Assembly: GCA_035276685.1 (NCBI GenBank)
Contig: DATELK010000065.1
Location: forward strand, 16,719-80,718
Source: JACVRN01 sp035276685
GTDB lineage: Bacteria > Acidobacteriota > Blastocatellia > Pyrinomonadales > Pyrinomonadaceae
Length of the DNA: 64,000 bases
Direction of reading: 5' to 3'
In this document: piece by piece, positions 9,100 to 20,276 of the stretch
Numbering within the stretch: position 1 is the first letter of the stretch
Layout of the letters: every line of letters starts with the position of its first letter
Notes under the pieces: generated by a model
Database searches by the model: none
What the model saw: only the letters and a program-made list of their open reading frames with translations
What the model was told of the DNA's origin: nothing
Program-made: the position numbers and the translations under genes

Positions 9100-10698
9100 T
9101 CAAGCAGGCCTCTGTAAAGTCTCCTGCTCAAGCAATCCGGGCCGAGGCTCCTTGACAGCTTCTACTTCCTCGCGCTCTTTCATCTTCGCTTCCCGCTCTT
9201 CCAGAGCCTTCCGCTCGGCCTTGTAGAGGCGTCGCAGGCAGACCGCGTAGCCCACCAGATAATAAACGTACCACTGGTAAGCGACCGAGGCGAAGAAGCT
9301 AGAGACCATGTAGGCCACAAGGCTCGCCTGAAGCCCCACGGCCAGATAGTAGAAATGAGAAGCCCTGCGGTCTTCAAACGTCTCATTCTCTATCATACGC
9401 AGGCCCTTGAAGGGCGAGAGGATGAACAATATGTAGACGACCATCGCGGCCATCCCCATCTCGGCCGCGACCTGCGTGTAGGCGTTGTGGCTGACAAGCT
9501 CGCCTATAGAGACTATGTGAAAATTGCCCATGCCTACGCCGAAGACCGGGTTGGCAATGGCGACCTTGATTGAGCGAAAGAGGAGGTTCGTGCGAGCGCC
9601 TGCGGAGCCGAAGGCGTCTGCGTCGTGGTTGACGATTGAGTCCAGCCGGTTGGTGTAGCCCGCTGGCGCAAAGGCTATCACCGTGGCAAGGCCTACAACG
9701 GCCAGCACGATGACGGCCAGCCTGTTCCTGCGGCCAATCTTCCACGCTATGACCGCGCCCGCAGCGACCAGCCCCAGAAAGCCCGAGCGCGAAAAGGTAA
9801 GCATGCTTCCGATTATCATCAGCAGCGCGCAGACGGCGTAAAGGATTTTGAAGACGATGTTTCTAGTGGTGAACGAGAGAGCGACCGAGATGGGTATCAC
9901 CGTCACCAGATGCAACGCCATGTCGTTCGGATTGCCGAAGAGGTTTCCTATGATGCCCGCTACGCGATAGCCTTCGACGCTGAAGCGCGCCATGCGGTAG
10001 TCGTAAATTGCGCCCACGCTCAGGACTACGCTCACCGTCAGCGTCAGAAAGAAGATTCCCTTCAAACGCCACTCCGTCCTGACCACGTTAATCATCACTA
10101 TGAAAATCATCACAGGGCGCAGGAACTCTACAAAGGTCGCGAGCGCCTCAGGCGGATTGATGGCGGGCGGAATCGAGATGAGCGCGGCCACGCAGAAGAG
10201 CAGCAGAAGATTTACTTCGCGCGGGCGGGCCGTCAGGTTGCCTTCCGCGGCAAGCTGCGACGGCAGGTAGGCCGCCAAAGTAAAGACGCCCATCCAGAAG
10301 GCCATAGACTTGACCGAATTCAGGGCCGTGAAAATCTCGTAAGGGCGGAAGTAGAGTACAACCGTGAAGAGAAAGAGCCCCGCGTAGCTGATGGCGTGCC
10401 CGCGCCTGAAAATCCAGTTCTCAGGCTTCGCTTCTTTCTTCGATTTTGATTTCGGGGTGGTGTCTTCGTGTCGCTCTGCCTGAGCTACTACTACTTCTTC
10501 TTCCTTCGCGGAAGCAAGCGGCTCTAAGAGAAAATCGGCGGTCTCTTCCGTTTCACGCTTACGCGCGCGACGCGAAGGCGTCACGGGTTCATAATCTACG
10601 AATGAACTACCAGACCGCATCTTGAAGGCACTCAGGTCAAGCGAACGGGTCGCAAAAGCGTAGCAATCGTCTCGCTCTTGGAAAAAGGCACAGGGCAT
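9100..10698 (-). CDS. O-antigen ligase/polymerase family membrane protein (1)
   Basis: The predicted protein has 532 residues, with a charged cytoplasmic N-terminus of about 90 residues and roughly 10-12 membrane segments. The Wzy_C/WaaL-type region reads FSRSGFLGL, then RTNLLFRSIKVAIANPVFGVGMGNF with a conserved His (SHNAYTQVAAEMG). It probably joins lipid-linked repeat units or transfers glycan to an acceptor on the periplasmic side. The start is uncertain: ATG 10698 has weak AAGG, and ATG 10620 gives 506 residues. A second member of the family lies at 21470-22996. Confidence 0.82.
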   Translation of the reverse strand: MPCAFFQERDDCYAFATRSLDLSAFKMRSGSSFVDYEPVTPSRRARKRETEETADFLLEPLASAKEEEVVVAQAERHEDTTPKSKSKKEAKPENWIFRRGHAISYAGLFLFTVVLYFRPYEIFTALNSVKSMAFWMGVFTLAAYLPSQLAAEGNLTARPREVNLLLLFCVAALISIPPAINPPEALATFVEFLRPVMIFIVMINVVRTEWRLKGIFFLTLTVSVVLSVGAIYDYRMARFSVEGYRVAGIIGNLFGNPNDMALHLVTVIPISVALSFTTRNIVFKILYAVCALLMIIGSMLTFSRSGFLGLVAAGAVIAWKIGRRNRLAVIVLAVVGLATVIAFAPAGYTNRLDSIVNHDADAFGSAGARTNLLFRSIKVAIANPVFGVGMGNFHIVSIGELVSHNAYTQVAAEMGMAAMVVYILFILSPFKGLRMIENETFEDRRASHFYYLAVGLQASLVAYMVSSFFASVAYQWYVYYLVGYAVCLRRLYKAERKALEEREAKMKEREEVEAVKEPRPGLLEQETLQRPA

Positions 10699-10769
10699 GT
10701 GGGCCTTTTAGGGGGCGAGACATCTCGCGGGCCGAGTATACACTGCGGCGGGCCACTTTTGCGAAAAGC

Positions 10770-11951
10770 TTAGACGGCGATGCTCTCTTCGACCAGAACC
10801 AGCGAGCGCACTTTCTCTCGCAGAGCCAGCTCAAAGCGGCGCGCCTCTTCAATCTCGGAGAAGGCCAGCGCGCGAAGCTCCTGCTCTATGCGGCGGCGAT
10901 AGTCAGAGACGAGCGAGTCTGAGACTCCAAGAGCGCTCGCCACTTCCAGCTGCGTCGAATGCTCCGGGCTCAGGTAACAGTGCCACAGCACGCCGAGCAT
11001 GCGGTTGTACTGCTTGACCTTCCCGCGCACGCTCTCGTGCAGGCCCTTCAAAAACTGCTCGACGCATCCGGCGGCGGCCTGCTCCGACTCGCGCCTCAAG
11101 AGCCCCTCTTCGGGATTGTCGCCAACGTCCACGGGCTCAAACTGCATCCCGCCTTCTTCGCCGTCGTCGCCTCCTAGCGGCACGAGGTAGATGTCCATGA
11201 CGGGGAGCCTCGACATCACAAGGCTGCGAAGCGCGCGCACGTCCACGGGAGAGTCCACCGCCTCAAGGACGGAGATAATAAGGTCTTCCAAATCAGAGTT
11301 GCTGATGACCACCTGAGCGTCGCCCGTGCAGCCCACCATGCGCGTGTCGCGCTGGCGCATCGGTATCATCTGCACTCTCTGCTCAAGCTCATGCGTCTCG
11401 CGCCTTCCCTTCCCGTCGGGCCACTCCGAGAGGCCATAGACGCGGTCAACAAGGCGGCGGTGCGGCTCGTCGTTCATGCCCGAAGAGTCGAAGCGGCGGA
11501 AATTGGCGCTCGATTGAATCAGGGTAGAGATGCGGCGGGCCAGTCTATAGGATTCCGGGTGACGCTTGCGTAGCTCTGCCGTCAGAAGATTTGTCAGCTC
11601 AATCTGCCCTATCTCGCACTCGATTTCGGCATCGGTCATCCCAGTGTCCAGATAATGCTGAAAGCGCCCCTTGCTCAAAAGCTGCACGAACAGCTCCTGC
11701 GTGAGGTCTGTGTAAGCGTTTTGCGCCCCCTCTTCGACAAGGAGCCCTGCGCTGCGGGAGGCGCGCACGAGCGGGTGATGACAGACGACGCGGTGCAGGT
11801 CGCTCCAGAGCTGTGAAACGTCCGAGCGCTTGAGGCTGTTAACCCACTGTATGCTCTTCGGTTGGCGCTCCCTAAAGGCGCGTTGCGAGCGCGGCTGTTC
11901 CTTCAGAGCGCTCATGGTTGATTCGGGATGATTAGTGCCGGTAGCTTTCAC
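10770..11951 (-). CDS. Diverged sigma-70-like regulator
   Basis: The protein has 393 residues from a GTG at 11951 (an in-frame ATG at 11915 is also possible). Its N-terminal third has a region-2-like stretch (AYTDLTQELFVQLLSKGRFQHYL). The C-terminus carries a helix-turn-helix with QLEVASALGVSDSLVSDYRRR, as in sigma region 4. The middle is long and acidic and unlike standard ECF sigma factors, which are under 220 residues. It could be an unusual sigma factor or a sigma-derived regulator of the polysaccharide locus. It is followed by the O-antigen polymerase gene, and a zinc-finger protein gene is transcribed away from it. The function is inferred from fold-like motifs only. Confidence 0.55.
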   Translation of the reverse strand: MKATGTNHPESTMSALKEQPRSQRAFRERQPKSIQWVNSLKRSDVSQLWSDLHRVVCHHPLVRASRSAGLLVEEGAQNAYTDLTQELFVQLLSKGRFQHYLDTGMTDAEIECEIGQIELTNLLTAELRKRHPESYRLARRISTLIQSSANFRRFDSSGMNDEPHRRLVDRVYGLSEWPDGKGRRETHELEQRVQMIPMRQRDTRMVGCTGDAQVVISNSDLEDLIISVLEAVDSPVDVRALRSLVMSRLPVMDIYLVPLGGDDGEEGGMQFEPVDVGDNPEEGLLRRESEQAAAGCVEQFLKGLHESVRGKVKQYNRMLGVLWHCYLSPEHSTQLEVASALGVSDSLVSDYRRRIEQELRALAFSEIEEARRFELALREKVRSLVLVEESIAV

Positions 11952-12712
11952 GATGATTTGTCTTCAGGTCTGGTATTTTGTGCAAGGACTCTGGGATAAG
12001 CAGGCAATGGCTAACCTTTAAGATAGTACCGCCGGGTAACGCTTGTGTTTCATCTCGCGGCGCATGTGCTGTCTTAGCTCATCTGGTTCAAGCTGGTCAG
12101 AGGCGACGCGTGAAGGCTGACATCTTTTATGAGCGGATCACCTTTGCCAGATTTGAACAGGGGTGGCGGGTTTGCGCCTCTGGCCTCGTCTGATGAGCGC
12201 GGCCAGCCGTGCGCAATTAAAGTCGGGCAGCGATTATTCGTTACCTCTTTCCCAAGGGTTGTCAAACTGGGCCCAAACGAGGGGCCAATTTTGCTTTGAG
12301 ACCTTGCCGGGAAACCGCGCTTATTCTGACCGCAAAGGGGAATCGGCGCGGCCAGGCTAGATAGGGGAATCAAGGAGCGCAGTGGCATCCCTGACTGACG
12401 TTTAAGATGTTATCAGCAAATACTTTTTTGAGCAACATCTTTTTACACACTGGCCAAAATATTGATAAGACTTGAAAAAAAGGGCCCGGAGGGGGCGGAA
12501 GTTTTGGAAGCTGCGGGCAATTAGCGCTTTCCTTTTGATGACCAGGCTAGAGCGCCCTTTGGTTCGAGAGGATGTCATGGCGGCTCCTCGTCTCTGCTTG
12601 CCCCACAAGTTTGCTGCCAATTTTGCGGGAGGCGCTCCGTTTTACACAGGCCGGTCAAGGATGCTCTACGAACTACGAGCAAAAGAGGTAAGCCCACAGT
12701 AAGGGTGAGCAT
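11952..12712. other. Long intergenic region between divergent regulatory genes
   Basis: About 760 bases separate the sigma-like gene (minus) and the zinc-finger gene (plus). No reading frame here looks protein-like. An AT-rich stretch at 12400-12480 holds a possible minus-strand promoter: TTGCTC (rc of 12430-12435), a 17-base spacer, and TAACAT (rc of 12407-12412). It also holds a weak hairpin (aagatgtt...aacatctt). The leader to the sigma-like gene would exceed 400 bases, which suggests regulatory content, but no known motif was recognised. Confidence 0.35.
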
Positions 12713-13036
12713 ATGAGGACTTCAAGCATCACGGTGTTTTCCAAGCAGGCTAGCTGCCCCTCAGCCGAGACGCTCGTTTCATACAATACTTCAACACTTT
12801 CGGCGGGCGCTCGGGCGCACGTCCTGGAGCATCTCTCGTCCTGCGAGTTCTGTAGCGCGGAGCTGAAACTGCTGTCCGAGCACACACCGCTTGAGGAAGA
12901 GTACCGCGCAGCGGAAATCCCAGCGCACCTGCGCTCGCTGGCCGAGGCTCTTATGGGCCAGACGGAGCTATCGGGCATACTCTCTCTCAGGGAAATCTCC
13001 TGCGAGCCGGAGCGGCTGACGCTGACGGACGCTTAA
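12713..13036 (+). CDS. Small zinc-finger protein, anti-sigma-factor type
   Basis: This 107-residue cytoplasmic protein carries an HxxxCxxC signature (HVLEHLSSCEFC) preceded by a Cys (CPSAETLV). That is the pattern of zf-HC2 domains found at the N-terminus of anti-sigma factors. It lacks a membrane segment, so it would act in the cytosol. A GGTGAG lies about 6 bases before the ATG. It is transcribed away from the sigma-like gene across a long spacer and ends in a strong terminator. A role in holding or modulating the neighbouring sigma-like protein is inference from motif and proximity. Confidence 0.65.
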   Translation: MRTSSITVFSKQASCPSAETLVSYNTSTLSAGARAHVLEHLSSCEFCSAELKLLSEHTPLEEEYRAAEIPAHLRSLAEALMGQTELSGILSLREISCEPERLTLTDA

Positions 13037-13055
13037 AAATCTTGAAATAGATGCT

Positions 13056-13094
13056 AAAAGGCACTAAGCAGAGATAATTTGCTTAGTGCCTTTT
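13056..13094. terminator. Bidirectional intrinsic terminator
   Basis: A perfect 15-base stem (13056-13070 with 13080-13094) and 9-base loop begin with AAAA and end with TTTT. A terminator-like U-run is therefore made on either strand. It sits 19 bases past the zinc-finger gene and 27 bases past the convergent NRPS gene stop, so it probably serves both. Confidence 0.9.
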
Positions 13095-13121
13095 ATTGTG
13101 ACGCGTCCTTGATTTATCTCT

Positions 13122-15824
13122 TCAAATACGAATCTCTTCAAGGCAGGCCCTGACCTCGCGGGCCAGCACCTGTACGTGCGGCTCGTCGTACATGTTCAGG
13201 TGATTGCCGGGCACTATGCGAACGTCCACGCCGCCCGAGGCCAGCTCCTTCCATCCCTTGTCGCGGCCGAGCGCGCGGAAGACGGGCTGGGCTCGGGTGC
13301 GAAAGAGCGTGACGCGCCCCTCATAGCGCCGCGCCTCGTAGCCCGCAAGGGCCTGAAACAGCGCTTCGCTCACGCGGCGATGATTGTCCGGCAGAAGCGC
13401 CACGTCCAGCATGTCTTCCAGATTTTCCCTGTGGGCTTCTACGTGCAGCGGGCCAATGCGGCTGAAGAGGTTTCGCCCGACCCGCTTCAGGTGCCTTTTG
13501 ACATCGGCGGCGACTTCGCGCGGCTGTCGCTTGAAGACGTGGTCGGCCAGCCAGTAGGGAAGGTTCAGCGCCGTGTGGAGAAGGCGAGCCGCGCTGATTC
13601 CCTGCTCATTCGAGCCCGGCGCTTCTTCGTCCAGCACGGCGAGGAGCGCTATCTCCTCTCCGCTCTCCTGTAGCTGCTGGGCCATCTCGAAGGCTATCAC
13701 GGCCCCGAGCGAGTAGCCGCCGAGTATGTACGGCCCCGAGGGTTGAACGCTTCGCACAATCTCCACGTAATGCGAGGCCATGGCGCGCATGTCCGTGAAG
13801 GGCTCTTCAAGGCCGTCGAGCCCGCGCGCCTGTATGCCGTAGAAGGGATGGGCCGAGCCGAGGTAGCGCGCAAGCGTGCCGTAACCGAAGACCTCGCCGC
13901 CTATCGGGTGCATGAAGAAGATAGGCGTGCGCTCGCCCTCTGTCTGAATCTCCACGAGCGAAGACCACCTCTTCTCGGGCACATGCGACTCTATGACTCG
14001 CGCCAGGTGCTCTATAGTCCCTTCGTGTATGAGGGCCGAGAGCGGGATGTTCTTGCCAAGGCTGTCATGAACCTCAAGCAGCATGCTGACGGCCAAAAGC
14101 GAGTCGCCGCCAAGCTCGAAGAAGTTGTCGCGCACGCCTATGGGAGAGATGCCTAGCACGCCTTCCCAGATTTCCTTAAGCTCGCTCTCAATCTGTGTGC
14201 GCGGTGACTCCGTGGCTTCGCCCGGCTCGTGTATGGGGCTCGGGCTGTGCGCGGCGAGCGAGAGGCGGTCGACTTTTCTGCTCGGCGTCAGCGGCATCGT
14301 CTCAAGATGCACGAAGCCCGAGGGCAGCATGTAATCCGGCAGCCTCGCCGCCAAAAACTCCCGCAGCTCTTTGGCCGTGGCAGTTTTTCCGGCATCCTTC
14401 GAGACCCAGTAGGCCATGAGCCGCTTGTTGCCCGAAGCATCCTCGCAGACGAGCGCCACGCTCTGGCCCACAGCTTCGTGCTGCGAGAGCGCCGATTCTA
14501 TCTCGCCAAGCTCTATGCGAAAGCCGCGTATCTTGACCTGGCTGTCGGCCCTTCCCAGAAACTCTATGTCGCCGGAGGGCAGCACGCGCCCGAGGTCTCC
14601 AGTCCTGTAGAGCCTTGCGCCGCCGTGAATGTCGAAGGGGTCAGGGACGAATCTCTCTGCGGTCAATTCGGGCCGCTCAAGGTAGCCGCGCGCAAGGCAG
14701 ACGCCGCCCACGTAAATCTCGCCCGCCTCGCCTGCCCCGACCCTTTGGAGTCGCTCGTCTAGCACGTAAACCCGTGCGCCGTCTATAGGCCTGCCTATGG
14801 GAACGGAAGAGGCGTTTGCCGAAAGCTCTCGCGTGTCGCAGAAGGTGGCGTCGGCAGCCGCTTCCGACGAGCCGTAGAGGTTAAGAAGCGTCGTCTCAGG
14901 CGCGCTCTTTCTAAAGCGCTCGCAAAGCTCTGGCGAAAGCGCCTCGCCGCTGCTGACGCAGACCTTAAGCTGCGGCAGTCTTCGCCCAAGCTCCGGCTCC
15001 GCGTCCAGCATGGCGCGCAGGAGCGACGGCACGAGCACGATTCTCGTCACCTTCCGCCGCGCCAGAGTCTCTATAAGCCTGCGCACGTCCTTCACATCTT
15101 CATCGGGGATGATGACTAGAGGCACGCCTTTGAGGAGCGGCCCGAAAATCTCCCACACGGAATCTACGAAGCTGAGCGCAGTCTTCTGGCACAAGACCTC
15201 TCCGGTCTCGAAAGGAAAGGCGCGCCACATCCACTGGAAGCGATTGACCGCGCCCTTGTGCAAGCCCTGAACGCCTTTGGGCCTGCCCGTAGAGCCGGAG
15301 GTGTAAGCCACGTAAAGCAGATTTTCGCCCGTCAGCCCGGACGGCGGATTATCGGAGCGCGCGTCAGCCAGACGACCATCCATTTCATCCAGCACAATCA
15401 CCCGCGCGTCGTGCTCTGTAAGCGTGCCGGAGAGTTTTTTCTCAGTCAGTAAAAACGTGGGACGCGCGTCCGCGAGCATGAAAGAGAGCCTCTGCTTCGG
15501 GTACGAGGGGTCGAGCGGAAGGTAAGCGCCGCCAGCCTTTATGACGGCGAGGATGGCCACGAGCATCTCAGCGGAGCGCTCCGCGTGAATGGCACAAAGG
15601 GTTTCGAGGCGAGCGCCAAGCGAAAGCAGGTGATGCGCCAGACGGTTCGCGCGCTCGTTCAGCTCTCGGTAGCTGAGCCGCTGCTCTTTGAAGTAAACGG
15701 CCACACTGTCAGGCGTGCGCTCTGCCTGCTCCTCGAAGAGTTGCTGTATGGATAAGGCTTGCGGCTCCCGCACTTGAATAAAGTTATCGGCTGACGAAGG
15801 ATTGTATAGTTCGACTTTCAGCAT
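13122..15824 (-). CDS. Stand-alone NRPS module A-T-TE, predicted beta-alanine activating
   Basis: The 900-residue protein has an adenylation domain (core A3 YTSGSTGRPKG near residue 173), a carrier domain (LGGDSL, Ser near 572) and a type-I thioesterase (GYSLG near 706, catalytic His in PGNHLNMY near 878). No condensation domain is present. Read against GrsA, the ten specificity positions are V-D-W-V-V-S-L-A-D-K. This lacks the usual Asp at position 235 and is one residue from the beta-alanine code I remember. It would load beta-alanine on its own carrier and release it as an acyl or amide product. A TTG at 15950 would add 42 residues unlike the family, so ATG 15824 is preferred. Confidence 0.85.
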   Translation of the reverse strand: MLKVELYNPSSADNFIQVREPQALSIQQLFEEQAERTPDSVAVYFKEQRLSYRELNERANRLAHHLLSLGARLETLCAIHAERSAEMLVAILAVIKAGGAYLPLDPSYPKQRLSFMLADARPTFLLTEKKLSGTLTEHDARVIVLDEMDGRLADARSDNPPSGLTGENLLYVAYTSGSTGRPKGVQGLHKGAVNRFQWMWRAFPFETGEVLCQKTALSFVDSVWEIFGPLLKGVPLVIIPDEDVKDVRRLIETLARRKVTRIVLVPSLLRAMLDAEPELGRRLPQLKVCVSSGEALSPELCERFRKSAPETTLLNLYGSSEAAADATFCDTRELSANASSVPIGRPIDGARVYVLDERLQRVGAGEAGEIYVGGVCLARGYLERPELTAERFVPDPFDIHGGARLYRTGDLGRVLPSGDIEFLGRADSQVKIRGFRIELGEIESALSQHEAVGQSVALVCEDASGNKRLMAYWVSKDAGKTATAKELREFLAARLPDYMLPSGFVHLETMPLTPSRKVDRLSLAAHSPSPIHEPGEATESPRTQIESELKEIWEGVLGISPIGVRDNFFELGGDSLLAVSMLLEVHDSLGKNIPLSALIHEGTIEHLARVIESHVPEKRWSSLVEIQTEGERTPIFFMHPIGGEVFGYGTLARYLGSAHPFYGIQARGLDGLEEPFTDMRAMASHYVEIVRSVQPSGPYILGGYSLGAVIAFEMAQQLQESGEEIALLAVLDEEAPGSNEQGISAARLLHTALNLPYWLADHVFKRQPREVAADVKRHLKRVGRNLFSRIGPLHVEAHRENLEDMLDVALLPDNHRRVSEALFQALAGYEARRYEGRVTLFRTRAQPVFRALGRDKGWKELASGGVDVRIVPGNHLNMYDEPHVQVLAREVRACLEEIRI

Positions 15825-15999
15825 AAAGAAGAGGCACAGCTTAACCCTCGTTTCGTGTGCGACTAGGCGAGTAAAGGCAGACCGGGTAACAGGCTTTAGC
15901 GGCCCAACGGCGCGCTTGAGAGTATGGATTCTCAGGCGCACGCCTGTCAAGATTTATAGTCTTACGGCTCTGTTAAAAGGTGAGGTGGGCCAGGCGTGA

Positions 16000-17819
16000 T
16001 TACTCCGAAGCGCCGTAAAGCTCGTCAATCAGGTCAGAGTATTTCTCGTCGACTATGCGTCTTTTGACCTTCAAGGTGGGCGTCAGCTCGCCGCCGTCAA
16101 TGGTGAACTCTTCCGGCAGCAGGGCCACGCGGCGCACCCGTTCGTAATCGGCAAGCTCCGTAGTGAGCTGAATGATTTCGCGCTGGACTATCTTGACGGC
16201 TTCGGGCGCGCGGCTCAGCTCTGCGCGCCCTCGCGGCGGCTCCGAGCCGTTCTTCTGCATGGCTTCAGAGAGCGCTTCCCAATCGGGGACGATGAGCGCG
16301 GCGGGCTGCTTGCGGCCCGCTCCTATGACAACGACCTGGCTGACAAGCTCGCTCTGCTTGATGAGGCTCTCTACCAGTTGCGGCGCGACGTACTTGCCGT
16401 TCGAGAGCTTGAAGAGGTCTTTCTTGCGGTCTGTGATGTAGAGGTGGCCGCGCTCGTCCATGCGGCCAACGTCGCCGGTCGCGAACCAGCCGTCCTTCAG
16501 CACTTCACTCGTCTCTTCCGGCTTGCCGTAATAGCCGCGCATGACGTTCGGCCCGCGCACCACTATCTCTCCGTCCTCCGCAATCTTCACTTCCATCCCC
16601 GGAAAGACCAAGCCGACAGAGCCCACCTGGTTATCCTCGGGGCGGTTGGCAGAGACGATGCAGGTCTCTGTCATGCCGTAGCCCTGAAGAATTGGAATGC
16701 CTGCGGCCATGAAGGAGAAGGAGAGCGTGGGCGAAAGCGGCGCGCCGCCCGAGACGAAGAAGCGCAGGCGGCCGCCTACGCCTTCGCGCCACTTTGAGAA
16801 GACGAGGCGGTCTGCCACAGACTGCTTGAACTTGAGCGAGAGGGGAATGCGCTCACGCTTGTCCTTCAACTCCGCGTAGCGCAAACCCGTCCGCATGGCA
16901 TCTTCAAAGACCTTTCGCTTCCAGCCTTTGGCGGACATACCGCGCTTGACTATCTTGTGATAGACCTTCTCGAAGAGCCTCGGCACGGCCGTCATAATCG
17001 TCGGGCGCACTTCGCGCAGGTGCTCGCCCACCTGGTCGAAGGAGGCAGAGTAATGCACGGAGACGCCCGTGTAGCAGAAGACGTAAAAGACCGCGCGCTC
17101 GAAGATGTGCGAAAGCGGCAGCACCGAAAGCGCCACGTCAGAAGTGTAGATGGGAAGCGAGCCCGCGATTGAAAGGACGTTCGAGACGAAGTTGTTGTGC
17201 GAGAGCATCACGCCCTTAGGCTCGCCCGTAGTCCCGGAAGTGTAGATGACGGTCGCAAGGTCATCGAGGCTCACGGCTGAAAGAAATCGCTCGAAGGCTT
17301 CCGGCTCACGCTCTGCCCTGGCGCGTCCAAGCTCTTCCAGTTCTGAAAGCTTTCCGCCGCGCTCCACTCCTTCGTCCGCGCCTTCGTCAAAGAAGATGAT
17401 TCGCTCAAGCTGCTCAAGGCCGTCGATTCCGGGCCGCGCGTGCTTGAAGACTTTTTTGCCCGAGACGAACAGGAGCCGCGCGCCTGAATCCCCGAGGATG
17501 TAGCGCACCTGCTCCACGGCTTGCGTCGTGTAGATGGGAACGTTGACGGCACCGAGGCTCAGGATTGCGAGGTCAACGATTGACCATTCGGGGCGGTTCT
17601 CGGAAAGCAGCGCGACGCGGTCGCCGGGCTTGACGCCAAGCTCCGAGAGCCCCAGCGCGATACGCTCTATGCGCGTGAGAAACTCCGAGGCAGAGATGCG
17701 CTCCCAGCGCCCGTCTCGCTTACGGTTAAGCGCGTCCGGCTTAGAGTGCTCGCGCACGCCCGACAGGCACATCGCCGGAAGGGATTGAAAATCGGAGGCG
17801 GATTCTACCTTTTGACTCA

Positions 17820-17820
<1 letters not shown>
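16000..17820 (-). CDS. Long-chain acyl-CoA synthetase family AMP-ligase
   Basis: The protein has 606 residues of the ANL superfamily. The P-loop is YTSGTTGEPKG, followed by VLPLSHIFERA, the YGMTET adenylate motif, FATGDVG and the RKKDLFKLSNGKYVAPQ hinge/lysine region. This is the FadD15-like long-chain acyl-CoA synthetase pattern: a fatty acid plus ATP and CoA gives acyl-CoA. Its ATG shares one base with the TGA stop of the upstream intein-bearing decarboxylase (TGATG), so translation is probably coupled. The in-frame TTG just upstream is less likely. Its role here could be supply of acyl groups for glycan or lipid anchors; this is inference. Confidence 0.88.
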
Positions 17821-19769
<1,949 letters not shown>

Positions 19770-19822
19770 CAGTAACCCCTCTTCCGTAGGGCAGATTATT
19801 AGAACAACGATTATTGAATCAA

Positions 19823-20242
19823 CTACTCGGGGAGCGCGCCGCCCGGCTTCAGCGCCAGCGTGCAGCGCGAGACGCACACCATACGGTCGCGCTCGTCCTT
19901 TATCTCTATGGCCCAGACGTTCATCTGTCTTCCTATGTAGACGGGACGGGCTTCCGCCACCACGCGGCCCTTGGTCACAGAGCGCAGGTGATTGGCGTTT
20001 ATCTCTACGCCGACGGGCGTGTAGCGTGTCAGGTCTGTGTTGAGCGCCGCGCCGATTGAGGCGGCAGTTTCGGCAAGCACGACCGAGACGCCGCCGTGCA
20101 GGAGCCCCGTGTACTGGTGAACGCGCTCTGTGACAGGCATGGAGAGAACAACGCGGTCTCGCTCGGCTGCCTCAACCGTGATGTCCAGAGTCTCAAGGAC
20201 AGTGTGGCCTCGTCTGCTTCGCAAAGTTTCAAGCACGTTCAT
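19823..20242 (-). CDS. PaaI/MenI-type hotdog thioesterase
   Basis: The 139-residue single hotdog-fold protein has the helix motif LLHGGVSVVLAETAAS and the strand pattern GVEINANHLRSVTKGRV typical of PaaI/MenI acyl-CoA thioesterases. It would hydrolyse an aromatic or other acyl-CoA in the cytosol. GAGGAAG lies about 7 bases before the ATG. It sits upstream of the Uxs and acyl-CoA synthetase genes on the same strand. The substrate is unknown, and a housekeeping role unrelated to the glycan is possible. Confidence 0.88.
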   Translation of the reverse strand: MNVLETLRSRRGHTVLETLDITVEAAERDRVVLSMPVTERVHQYTGLLHGGVSVVLAETAASIGAALNTDLTRYTPVGVEINANHLRSVTKGRVVAEARPVYIGRQMNVWAIEIKDERDRMVCVSRCTLALKPGGALPE

Positions 20243-20276
20243 CGTCGGTCTTCCTCTTCAGCAGTCAACTCTACGG

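Noticed and set aside
12472..12702. 76-residue plus-strand frame before the zinc-finger gene
   Set aside because: It starts at a TTG within an AT-rich stretch, has no ribosome site and no recognisable composition or motif.
13176..15452. Several 60-180 residue plus-strand frames
   Set aside because: All are antisense shadows of the NRPS gene, caused by high GC and codon bias.
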